Source of the DNA: PWXP01 sp964487655
Lineage (GTDB): Bacteria > Planctomycetota > Planctomycetia > Pirellulales > Thermoguttaceae
Length of the DNA: 6,339 bases
Reading direction: 5' to 3'
Assembly: GCA_964487655.1 (NCBI GenBank)
Contig: CAZASB010000273.1
Coordinates: forward strand, 1-6,339
Each line of letters starts with the position of its first letter. The stretch's first letter is position 1. Shown piece after piece: positions 1 through 6,337 of the stretch. The position numbers were made by a program, and so were the translations under genes. Under the pieces are notes generated by a model that did not search any database, was not told the origin of the DNA, and saw only the letters and a program-made list of their open reading frames with translations.

Positions 1-441
1 GTAGGCAGCTTTGTCGGCGCCGGGGGCTTCACGTTTCAGTACGCCGGGGGTTGGTCGTACTTCAGCAAGAGTCCGGAAACGTGTGTGAACTGCCATATCA
101 TGCAGCCGCATTACGACACGTGGTTGAAAAGCAGCCACCATGCAACGGCCACGTGCGCCGATTGCCATCTACCGGCCGAGTTCCCGAACAACCTGGTTTC
201 GAAGGCCGATAACGGCCTCTTTCACTCGTGGGCGTTCACCTTTCAGGACTTCCACGAGCCCATCCAACTCAAGCCGCGCAACCGGCGCATTCTTGAGGAC
301 AACTGCGTTCGCTGCCACGAATCGCTGGTCGCGCAAATGCGGGCGTATTCCGACTTAACCAGCCAGGCCGACCGCGTCTCCTGCCTGCATTGCCACGATG
401 ACGTCGGGCATACATCGCGGCCGCGGCTTTACGCGCATTAA
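1..441 (+). CDS. nrfH: NrfH, tetrahaem quinol dehydrogenase subunit of nitrite reductase (5' partial)
   Basis: NrfH takes electrons from menaquinol at the outer face of the cytoplasmic membrane and passes them through four c-type haems to NrfA. The frame is open from base 1 to the TAA at 439-441 (146 residues visible), so the start codon and most of the N-terminal membrane helix lie to the left. The GTG at 85 falls inside the first haem motif and cannot be the true start. Haem motifs, in visible-residue numbering, are CVNCH 28-32, CADCH 52-56, CVRCH 102-106 and CLHCH 128-132. Met34, two residues after the first haem His, matches the Met known to ligate haem 1 in Desulfovibrio NrfH. The KADNGLFHSWAF stretch (from Lys68) is the conserved NrfH segment between haems 2 and 3, and the end CLHCHDDVGH is also typical. 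nrfA follows after 24 bp, the usual nrfHA order. NapC/NirT relatives are the alternative, but the length and partner gene favour NrfH. Confidence 0.95.
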   Translation, partial: VGSFVGAGGFTFQYAGGWSYFSKSPETCVNCHIMQPHYDTWLKSSHHATATCADCHLPAEFPNNLVSKADNGLFHSWAFTFQDFHEPIQLKPRNRRILEDNCVRCHESLVAQMRAYSDLTSQADRVSCLHCHDDVGHTSRPRLYAH

Positions 442-465
442 CAAGGACACAGAGGAGTTTCACGC

Positions 466-1962
466 ATGGCTACCGACAACAATCCATCGGCCAATCGGTC
501 TCGCACGGTCGCGATTTACGTCGCGACCATCGTGGGCGCCGCGCTGGGCATGGTTATTATCCTTGCCTTGCTCACGAACATCTTCACGCGCAAGCAGGAG
601 GCCCGCGTGCCGTTCCAACGCGTGGTGGAAGTCGATGAGAGCACGACCGATCCAGTCATCTGGGGCGCCAATTGGCCTCGGCAGTACGACAGCTACAAGC
701 GCACGGTCGATCACGAGCGAACCCGCTACGGTGGCAGCGACGCCATTCCCATCCAAAAGCTCGACGAGTATCCCTGGCTGCGCGCCATGTGGTCGGGCTA
801 CGCCTTCTCGCTCGATTACCGCGAAGCGCGCGGGCATGCCTACATGCTGCAGGATCAGGAACATACCGAGCGAGTCCTCCAGCGTCCCCAACCCGGCGCG
901 TGCCTGCACTGCCACGCGTCCATCTTGCCGGCGTACCGTTACGTGGGTAAGGGCGACGTGATGGAAGGATTTCGGCAGGTCAACTCCATGCCATGGACGA
1001 AAGCAAGAAATCTGAAGGATGATAAAGGCCAACCGTTGATCGAGCATCCGGTAAGCTGTATCGACTGCCACGACCCGGCCACCATGCGACTGCGGGCCAC
1101 GCGGCCCGCGTTTCTCGAAGGCATTCGCGCCTACAAGGAGTCACAAGGCGTGAAGGATTACGACGTGAACCGGGACGCGTCGCACCAGGAAATGCGCACC
1201 TTCGCGTGCGCCCAGTGCCACGTGGAATACTATTTCACCAAACCCGACACGCAAGTGGTGTTCCCTTGGCGTAACGGCTTGCTGGTGGAGAACATCGAGG
1301 CGTATTACGACGAGATGGAGTTCCACGACTGGACTCACGGTATTACCGGCGCGCCGATGCTCAAGGCGCAACATCCGGAGTTCGAGTCGTGGAACCAGGG
1401 TACGCACGCCCAGGCAGGCGTTGCATGCGCCGACTGCCACATGCCCTATCGTCGCGTCGGCGCCATGAAGGTCTCGGACCATCATGTGCGCAGTCCGCTG
1501 TTGGACGTGGCCGCGTCGTGCCAAACGTGCCACAACGTTCCCGAGGCGGAGCTTCTCTCGCGGGCGCACACCATTCAGGACCGAACCCACGGCCTGATCC
1601 GGCGCGCGTCGGACGCCCTGACCGACATGATCGAGGCGATTGTCGAGGCACGCGAGGCAGGCGGGACCGACGAGCAGCTCAAGCCGTTGCGCGCTCTGCA
1701 CCGCAAGGCGCAATGGCGGCTCGATTTCGTTTTCTCGGAGAACTCGCACGGGTTCCATGCGCCGCAGGAGTCGGCGCGGATTTTGGCCGAGTCAATCGAC
1801 TACTCTCGACAAGCCGTGCCGCTGGCTCGCGACGTAAAGGCCGCCCCCGCAGGCCAACCCATGAAGGTCGAGCGCAAGCCGGTGCGCGGCGCAACACCCG
1901 ACGGCAAGGGATCGACAAGTGGCTCCGAGGAGGGCGAGGCTTCCGCCAAGCCCGATTCATAA
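466..1962 (+). CDS. nrfA: NrfA, pentahaem ammonia-forming cytochrome c nitrite reductase (CXXCH type)
   Basis: This is the catalytic subunit for six-electron reduction of nitrite to ammonium in the periplasm, fed by NrfH. The 498-aa product starts at an ATG preceded by AGAGGAG (451-457). Haem motifs are CLHCH 146-150, CIDCH 198-202, CAQCH 248-252, CADCH 321-325 and CQTCH 352-356. The first is the active-site haem, which carries CXXCK in Escherichia and Wolinella; here His replaces Lys, as known for Campylobacter-type NrfA. Other active-site and calcium residues are conserved: Arg122 in ARGH, Glu254-Tyr255 right after haem 3, and Lys300, Gln302 and His303 in PMLKAQHPEF. Likely distal haem ligands are His314, His339/340 and His428/431 (SHGFHAP). 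Residues 14-38 form a hydrophobic helix without an AXA site, so it is probably a membrane anchor rather than a cleaved signal. Residues from about 458 to 498 are a low-complexity Ala/Gly/Lys/Ser tail. No dedicated haem lyase gene (NrfI/NrfE type) is visible, which fits an all-CXXCH enzyme. Confidence 0.96.
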   Translation: MATDNNPSANRSRTVAIYVATIVGAALGMVIILALLTNIFTRKQEARVPFQRVVEVDESTTDPVIWGANWPRQYDSYKRTVDHERTRYGGSDAIPIQKLDEYPWLRAMWSGYAFSLDYREARGHAYMLQDQEHTERVLQRPQPGACLHCHASILPAYRYVGKGDVMEGFRQVNSMPWTKARNLKDDKGQPLIEHPVSCIDCHDPATMRLRATRPAFLEGIRAYKESQGVKDYDVNRDASHQEMRTFACAQCHVEYYFTKPDTQVVFPWRNGLLVENIEAYYDEMEFHDWTHGITGAPMLKAQHPEFESWNQGTHAQAGVACADCHMPYRRVGAMKVSDHHVRSPLLDVAASCQTCHNVPEAELLSRAHTIQDRTHGLIRRASDALTDMIEAIVEAREAGGTDEQLKPLRALHRKAQWRLDFVFSENSHGFHAPQESARILAESIDYSRQAVPLARDVKAAPAGQPMKVERKPVRGATPDGKGSTSGSEEGEASAKPDS

Positions 1963-2008
1963 CAGCCTCGACAATACTGGAGCCGGCTTCTCCGTCCTCT
2001 TGCGGCGC

Positions 2009-2293
2009 TCAGCACTCGCTCGGTTCGCCTCCGCCCTGTTCCAACTCGGCGTCGAAGTCGACGGCTTGGTCTTCGGCAAGGCCGTGGGCCGAATGGAGGA
2101 TCGCTGACGCCCGTTCGACATCGTCTTCACGAACGATCAATCGCACCCCCCCCAAGGCTGGGCCAAGGTGCATGTCGGCAATCCCCTCATCCGAGAGCAG
2201 CGCATCGATCCCCTCAGCGTCCAGGAGTCCTCTGGCAATCGAAGCCTCGATTGTCGAGGAAAAACGAGCAAGTTCAACAAGCCGATCCGACAT
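2009..2293 (-). CDS. DUF2007 domain protein (putative signal-transducing protein)
   Basis: This small cytoplasmic protein of 94 aa begins MSDRLVELARF. The pattern LVELARF - EASIARGLLDAEGI - GGVRLIVREDDVERASAIL is that of the DUF2007 family, small alpha/beta domains annotated as putative prokaryotic signal-transducing proteins. The biochemical role of the family is not established. The frame stays open upstream to a Met codon at 2437, but the added 48 residues look unlike a protein. The internal ATG at 2291-2293 gives the normal family N-terminus, has GGAGA upstream, and lies below a good promoter, so I use it. A run of eight G residues (coding strand; 2146-2153) crosses codons 47-50, just before the conserved VRLIV strand. 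After the domain (about residue 72) comes an acidic, probably flexible tail. The gene converges on nrfA with 46 bp between the stops and is divergent from the gene at 2713. No link to nitrite reduction can be read from it. Confidence 0.85.
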   Translation of the reverse strand: MSDRLVELARFSSTIEASIARGLLDAEGIDALLSDEGIADMHLGPALGGVRLIVREDDVERASAILHSAHGLAEDQAVDFDAELEQGGGEPSEC

Positions 2294-2303
2294 GGTTCGA
2301 CAA

Positions 2304-2308
2304 TCTCC
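2304..2308 (-). promoter_or_regulatory. Shine-Dalgarno for the DUF2007 gene
   Basis: On the minus strand this reads GGAGA, ten bases before the ATG at 2293. It is slightly far but acceptable, and it supports the internal start over the upstream ATG at 2317, which has no purine-rich site in front of it. Confidence 0.5.
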
Positions 2309-2350
2309 ATGGGCCATTACCGACGCGTCGCTGCCGCCCTTCGGAAGCTC

Positions 2351-2386
2351 CGCCGGAATTATATCGACTCCCGCCCGATGCGTCGA
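2351..2386 (-). promoter_or_regulatory. sigma70-type promoter for the DUF2007 gene
   Basis: On the minus strand, TCGACG (2386-2381, 4 of 6 to TTGACA) is followed after exactly 17 bp by a perfect TATAAT (2363-2358). Transcription would start near 2351 and leave a leader of about 57 bases before the ATG at 2293. It lies downstream of the alternative ATG at 2437 and so argues against that start. This is a pattern match only. Confidence 0.55.
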
Positions 2387-2480
2387 GCGAAAAGGTTCCG
2401 TTGCGTGGCGCGCGTGACTTCCCATCATGCATCTCATCCCGTATTCCGCCGCAAGAGACCACCTCTATCGGATTCCATGG

Positions 2481-2500
2481 CACCCCAAGGTACTGGGGTG
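2481..2500. repeat. Perfect inverted repeat CACCCCA / TGGGGTG
   Basis: CACCCCA (2481-2487) and TGGGGTG (2494-2500) are perfect inverted arms around the six-base loop AGGTAC. The repeat lies between the two divergent promoter candidates, about 28 bp upstream of the rightward -35. No T-run follows on either strand, so an intrinsic terminator is unlikely. An operator for a dimeric regulator is possible, but no cognate regulator is visible. Confidence 0.5.
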
Positions 2501-2527
2501 TTGCATCTCATTTGGCCATGGGTTTGC

Positions 2528-2556
2528 TGGACTTCCCAATCCCGAGACGATATACT
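2528..2556 (+). promoter_or_regulatory. Candidate sigma70-type promoter for the cytochrome/peptidase operon
   Basis: TGGACT (2528-2533, 4 of 6 to TTGACA), a 17-bp spacer and TATACT (2551-2556, 5 of 6 to TATAAT) point rightward. The start would be near 2563, giving an untranslated leader of about 150 bases before 2713. A perfect 5-bp dyad, ACTGG-CAA-CCAGT (2554-2566), overlaps the end of the -10 and the predicted start, where a repressor could act. This is a pattern match only. Confidence 0.45.
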
Positions 2557-2712
2557 GGCAACCAGTGGACTTTGCGGCACGAGGCTGATTTGATGGTGGC
2601 CGCCACGCTGCTTACCCATTTTCACCGGGGCTCGGATGGTTGATGCTCGGGCACCGGCGTTCCTGCCAAGTTTTGTCCGAGTCCCACCCAAATCCGCAGA
2701 AGGAGCTACCAG

Positions 2713-4599
2713 ATGATTCGGAGTATCCTACCCTCCTCCCGCCCCATTCGTCTTCCATTTCTTGCCGTGCTAGTCTTGTGCGTCGTGGGTGGGCCGCTGG
2801 TTGTCAGCGCGGCCGATTGGTTGGGCCCTTCGGCAGTTACGGCCTCCGCCGACGGAAAGCACTTGTTCGTCGCATGTCGCGACGCCAACCAGATACTCGT
2901 CGTAGACGCCGCCTCGGGCACGGTCGCGGGACAGATCCCCGTGCCTGCGCTGCCCAGCGCCATGACGCTTGGTCCCGATGGGAAGTTGCTCTACGTCACC
3001 TGCGCGGCGCCGAAGAGCGTCGTTGCCGTGATCGACACGGAGAAGAAGGCCGTTGTCGATTCCATTCCCGCCGGACACTTCGCCACGGGCGTGGCCGTAA
3101 CCCCGGACAACAGCAAGCTCTACGTGTGCAATCGGTTCAACCACGAGGTGGTGGTGATCGACCGGGCCAAAAAGGAGCAACTGGCCAAGATTCCGGTGAT
3201 TCGCGAACCCCATGGCGCGGTATGCACGCCCGACGGCGCCAGCGTGTTTGTCATCAATCACCTGCCGCTCGACCCGGCCGACGGGTTCAACGTGGCCGCT
3301 GAAGTGGCCGTGATCAACACGGCCGACAACCAGGTGAAGAACATCCGATTGCCCAACGGCAGCACGAATGTCCGCGGCATTGCCATGTCGCCGGACGGCA
3401 AGTACGTTTACGTGCCTCATATTCTGGCTCGCTACCAGATGCCCACCACGCAGTTGGAACGGGGCTGGATGAACACGAACGCCTTGAGCATCATCGACGC
3501 GGTCGAGAAAAAGCACGTCAACACGGTGCTCCTGGACGACGTCGACCTGGGCGCCGCCAATCCCTGGGGCGTCGCGACCAACGGCGACGGCTCGCTGATT
3601 TGCATTTCGCACGCGGGCACGCAAGAGTTGAGCGTGATCGACGCAAAGGCCCTGATGGAGAAGTTGGCGAGTATTCCCGTGGAGCCGGAGCCCGGAAAGA
3701 CGCCCGATCGCTCGATCTACGCCTCGGTCCGGCAGGCCGACATTCCCAACGACTTGGCGTTCCTGGTCGGGCTGCGCCGGCGGATCAAGCTTGAGGGCAA
3801 GGGGGCTCACGGCGTGGCCGTCATTGGAAACAAGGCGTTCGTGGCGATGCGGTTTGCCGACAGCCTTTGCGTGGTTGACCTCGAGGATCGCCCCGGACGA
3901 TTGGTCAACTCCCTTGCCTTGGGCCCAGCCCCGGAGATGACCGTTGAACGTCGCGGTGAAATGCTGTTCAACGATGCCGACCTCTGCTTCCAGAACTGGC
4001 AGAGTTGCGGGAGCTGCCATCCCGACTCCCGCGTCGACGCCCTCAACTGGGATCTGTTGAACGACGGAATCGGCAACCCGAAAAACACCAAGTCCATGCT
4101 GCTTGCCCACCGAACGCCCCCCTCAATGGCATTGGGCGTTCGGGCGAACGCCGAGGAAGCGGTGCGGGCCGGCATCACGCACATTCAGTTCGCCGTGCGG
4201 CCGGAGGAAGACGCCGTGGCCATCGACGCGTATCTCAAGTCGATGCAGCCGGTTCCCAGTCCCCACTTGGTGGACGGCAAGCTGAGCGAAGCCGCCGAGC
4301 GAGGAAAGAAGGTCTTCTTCGATCCGGAGGTCGGGTGCTCCCGCTGCCATCCGGAGCCGCTGTACACCGACAACTTGTTCCACGACGTGGGCAGTCGCGG
4401 CCAGTATTCGCGAGCTGATGCATTCGAAACGCCTGCCCTGATCGAGGCATGGCGTACCGCGCCCTACATGCACGACGGCCGATGGCTTACCATCAAGGAT
4501 ATGATCCAGAAAGGCAAGCATGGCGCGAAGGGTGGCGATACCAGCAAGCTAACCGAGGAACAGATCAACGACCTCGTCGAGTTCGTGCTATCCCTGTAA
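2713..4599 (+). CDS. Exported YVTN beta-propeller fused to a di-haem (CCP/MauG-like) cytochrome c
   Basis: The product is a 628-aa periplasmic or surface protein. Its ATG follows AGAAGGAG (2698-2705) at ideal spacing. Residues 1-33 form a signal peptide (basic start, hydrophobic core, VSA before Ala34). Residues 35 to about 400 carry YVTN/YncE-type beta-propeller repeats with recurring PDGK.LYV and V.VID strands. Residues about 410-628 hold two cytochrome modules: CGSCH 432-436 and CSRCH 542-546. Each is followed 36-40 residues later by an RTxPxM motif (467-472 and 581-586), so Met472 and Met586 are candidate sixth haem ligands. The second motif continues into PYMHDG, characteristic of di-haem cytochrome c peroxidase/MauG proteins. 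The reaction is unknown to me: peroxidase, substrate oxidation at the propeller, or electron transfer are all possible. The next gene starts 8 bp after the stop, so the two are probably co-translated. An oxidoreductase assignment is safer than any named enzyme. Confidence 0.9.
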   Translation: MIRSILPSSRPIRLPFLAVLVLCVVGGPLVVSAADWLGPSAVTASADGKHLFVACRDANQILVVDAASGTVAGQIPVPALPSAMTLGPDGKLLYVTCAAPKSVVAVIDTEKKAVVDSIPAGHFATGVAVTPDNSKLYVCNRFNHEVVVIDRAKKEQLAKIPVIREPHGAVCTPDGASVFVINHLPLDPADGFNVAAEVAVINTADNQVKNIRLPNGSTNVRGIAMSPDGKYVYVPHILARYQMPTTQLERGWMNTNALSIIDAVEKKHVNTVLLDDVDLGAANPWGVATNGDGSLICISHAGTQELSVIDAKALMEKLASIPVEPEPGKTPDRSIYASVRQADIPNDLAFLVGLRRRIKLEGKGAHGVAVIGNKAFVAMRFADSLCVVDLEDRPGRLVNSLALGPAPEMTVERRGEMLFNDADLCFQNWQSCGSCHPDSRVDALNWDLLNDGIGNPKNTKSMLLAHRTPPSMALGVRANAEEAVRAGITHIQFAVRPEEDAVAIDAYLKSMQPVPSPHLVDGKLSEAAERGKKVFFDPEVGCSRCHPEPLYTDNLFHDVGSRGQYSRADAFETPALIEAWRTAPYMHDGRWLTIKDMIQKGKHGAKGGDTSKLTEEQINDLVEFVLSL

Positions 4600-4607
4600 G
4601 ATGCAGT

Positions 4608-6212
4608 GTGACCAAGAGCACGCGAAGCAACCAACACGCGATTCCGTTCATCCACGGCCTAGCCGTCTGTCTGGTCGTCTGCCTGTCGGGATGCGCGGAC
4701 GAAGCGCCGTCAGACAGTAAGCAGGACGCCCCCGCTCGACCGGCGCAAGCAGCGCGTTCGGTCGCCGTGCCTCGCGACGCCAGAAAGCAGAAACCGGCGG
4801 GACGCGAAGCAAGCTTGCCGGTTGAAAGGCAATCAGGTCGTTCGCCATCGTCGATCTCCAAGACAGTTCGGGCGCCGCGCGACGCGCCTGTTCCCTCGGC
4901 ACGCGACAACGGCCGCAACCGAACCCTGGCCGACCTGCTCGATATCACGGTCGATTCGACGCCTCGCTTCCTTTCGAATGTTGAGCGAGTGAAGGTCGAT
5001 GACGCCAAGGTCGCGGCCGAAGGGATTCGCAAGTTGGAATCGAAGCGGCTCACGTTGTACACCGACATACCGTCGGAACCTTCGGTCGATGAGTTGCCTG
5101 TCGTGTTCGATCAGGCGTTTCTCCAGTATTGTGACTATTTCGGCGTCGATCCGGCGAAGCACGCCGACTGGCGCATGACCGGCTTCCTGATGCACGAGAA
5201 GGCACGGTTCGTGCGAGCCGGGCTGCTGCCCGAGAGTCTACCACCGTTTCCGCACGGCTACGCCCGCAACGATGAACTCTGGCTCTACGACCAGCCCAGC
5301 AACTACTATCGCCGCCACCTGCTGATCCATGAAGGCGTGCATGGCTTCATGAATACGGTGCTCGGCGCGTGTGGTCCGCCCTGGTACATGGAAGGAATGG
5401 CCGAGATGCTGGGCACGCACCGTTGGCATGACGGTACCCTGGTGCTCAACCACATTCCCGCCAACCGCGAGGAGACGCCGCACTGGGGGCGCATTCGTAT
5501 TGTCAAGGAAGCGTTCGAGGCCCAGAAGGCCCTGACCCTCGACAAGATCGTCGACTATCCACCCTCCGCGCACCTGGAAAACGCCGCCTACGCTTGGTCG
5601 TGGGCCGCCGCGGCGCTGCTGGATCGGCATCCCAGGTATCGTGCGCGCTTCCGACCCTTGTACAAGCATGTGCTAAAGCCGGAGTTCAACGACCTCTTCT
5701 ATCAGGCCCTCGGTGACGATTGGCCTTTACTCACCGAAGACTGGCAGGTGTTCATCGCAGGCATCGAGTACGGCTACGATGTTGCCCGGGCAGCCATCGA
5801 GCGGAAGCCAGGCTCGTCGCTACCGCCCGGCGGAGCGACCGTTGTCATCCAGGCCGATCGTGGCTGGCAGTCGACCGGGCTGCTGCTGGAGACAGACAAT
5901 CAATACCGCCTGACAGCCTCCGGGCGGTATCAGGTAGCCAAGCGGCCGGAACCGTGGTGGTGCGAGCCGGGTGGCGTATCGATCCGCTATTATCAGGGCA
6001 AGCCGCTCGGGCAACTGCTGGCCGCCGTTCGGCCCGACAATCAGCCGGCCGGGGTCCTCTCGCCTCTGCTCCATCCCATCATCGTCGGACTCGGCACGAC
6101 GCTAACCCCGACCCAATCCGGCACGCTCATGCTCAAGATCAACCACTCCGCCGCCGAGCTTGTCAACTGCGAAGGCCAGTTGAGCGTGCAAGTGGAGCCA
6201 AAGGCAAACTGA
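4608..6212 (+). CDS. Lipoprotein gluzincin-type metallopeptidase with C-terminal PA-IL-like lectin domain
   Basis: The product is a predicted lipid-anchored zinc peptidase of 534 aa. The GTG at 4608 is chosen because it gives a short basic N-terminus, a hydrophobic core and the lipobox LSGC with lipidated Cys29. The frame is open further upstream, but only inside the preceding gene. Residues 30 to about 105 are a Pro/Ala/Arg/Ser-rich linker. The catalytic region has HEGVH at 241-245 (two zinc-ligand His and the catalytic Glu242) and WYMEGMAE at 259-266, where Glu262 is the likely third zinc ligand, an arrangement like the peptidase MA / DUF1570 group. Residues about 410-530 resemble the PA-IL (LecA) galactose-binding fold: a GWQSTGLLL opening and a GTLMLKIN...GQLSVQV ending. 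The usual calcium-site Asp/Asn residues near the end are partly changed (INHS, VNCEG), so sugar binding is uncertain. There is no clear Shine-Dalgarno, which fits coupling to the gene 8 bp upstream. The substrate is unknown. Confidence 0.82.
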   Translation: MTKSTRSNQHAIPFIHGLAVCLVVCLSGCADEAPSDSKQDAPARPAQAARSVAVPRDARKQKPAGREASLPVERQSGRSPSSISKTVRAPRDAPVPSARDNGRNRTLADLLDITVDSTPRFLSNVERVKVDDAKVAAEGIRKLESKRLTLYTDIPSEPSVDELPVVFDQAFLQYCDYFGVDPAKHADWRMTGFLMHEKARFVRAGLLPESLPPFPHGYARNDELWLYDQPSNYYRRHLLIHEGVHGFMNTVLGACGPPWYMEGMAEMLGTHRWHDGTLVLNHIPANREETPHWGRIRIVKEAFEAQKALTLDKIVDYPPSAHLENAAYAWSWAAAALLDRHPRYRARFRPLYKHVLKPEFNDLFYQALGDDWPLLTEDWQVFIAGIEYGYDVARAAIERKPGSSLPPGGATVVIQADRGWQSTGLLLETDNQYRLTASGRYQVAKRPEPWWCEPGGVSIRYYQGKPLGQLLAAVRPDNQPAGVLSPLLHPIIVGLGTTLTPTQSGTLMLKINHSAAELVNCEGQLSVQVEPKAN

Positions 6213-6237
6213 GCGTGCTGGGAATTCCGTCTTTCGC

Positions 6238-6286
6238 TTGATCCATGTCAAGGCCCTGGGCGCGAGTTGGCCCCATAATAGTCTTG
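6238..6286 (+). promoter_or_regulatory. FNR/DNR-type class II promoter reading out of the window
   Basis: TTGAT-CCAT-GTCAA (6238-6251) matches the FNR-family consensus TTGAT-N4-ATCAA at 9 of 10 defined positions. Exactly 22 bp further, CATAAT (6274-6279) matches the -10 consensus at 5 of 6. With the box centred at -41.5, the -10 falls at -12 to -7 and the start at 6286, which is the textbook class II geometry of FNR-activated promoters. A -35 hexamer is not needed in that class. The controlled gene is beyond 6339. Confidence 0.7.
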
Positions 6287-6300
6287 TAACCGTTCACGGG

Positions 6301-6323
6301 GCGGCGCAGGCAGTTTTCGCCGC
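6301..6323 (+). repeat. GC-rich hairpin in the leader of the next gene
   Basis: GCGGCG (6301-6306) and CGCCGC (6318-6323) can pair perfectly across an 11-base loop that contains TTTT. No T-run follows the stem, so it is not a convincing terminator. It would lie in the 5' leader of a transcript starting near 6286, where it could shape stability or translation, or it may be incidental. Confidence 0.4.
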
Positions 6324-6331
6324 TGTATGCG

Positions 6332-6337
6332 AAGGGG
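6332..6337 (+). promoter_or_regulatory. Shine-Dalgarno-like stretch at the window edge
   Basis: AAGGGG, two bases before the window end, would place a start codon a few bases past 6339. Together with the promoter around 6238-6286 this implies a leader of roughly 60 bases and a gene immediately to the right. The match is short and the start codon is not visible. Confidence 0.35.

Larger units (their letters stand above)
2294..2712. other. Divergent intergenic region, no gene seen
   Basis: This stretch of about 420 bp separates the leftward DUF2007 gene from the rightward cytochrome gene. Open frames on both strands here give composition-biased translations with no recognisable domain and no convincing start signals, so I call none. 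What it does hold is a promoter candidate in each direction (around 2351-2386 and 2528-2556), a perfect 7-bp inverted repeat at 2481-2500, and a ten-base direct repeat TGCATCTCAT at 2428-2437 and 2502-2511. There is also a small dyad over the rightward -10. No tRNA or known riboswitch was recognised. Confidence 0.6.

Noticed and set aside
1979..1993. Hairpin GGAG-N7-CTCC between the nrfA and DUF2007 stops as a shared terminator
   Set aside because: The stem is only four to five base pairs and no T-run follows on either strand. It is too weak to call.
1389..2417. Plus-strand open frame overlapping nrfA and the DUF2007 gene in another frame
   Set aside because: The translation is Arg/Ala/Ser-rich with no domain. 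Two well-supported genes already occupy the DNA, so it is a high-GC shadow.
2294..2437. Longer N-terminus for the DUF2007 protein starting at 2437
   Set aside because: The extra 48 residues do not resemble the family N-terminus, and the TATAAT promoter at 2358-2363 lies inside them, so the 2293 start is preferred.
2251..2643. Possible plus-strand gene of 130 codons in the intergenic region
   Set aside because: No recognisable motif, no convincing ribosome binding site, and it overlaps the 5' end of the DUF2007 gene. Its composition looks non-coding.
2770..4110. Long minus-strand open frame of 446 codons opposite the propeller-cytochrome gene
   Set aside because: It is antisense to a clear gene with signal peptide, propeller repeats and haem motifs. 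Its translation is rich in His, Val, Arg and Gly in the way typical of GC-rich antisense frames and has no recognisable domain.
4449..4607. Upstream extension of the peptidase gene to 4449
   Set aside because: It would overlap the end of the cytochrome gene by about 150 bases and bury the lipoprotein signal. The GTG at 4608 places the lipobox Cys at residue 29, as expected.
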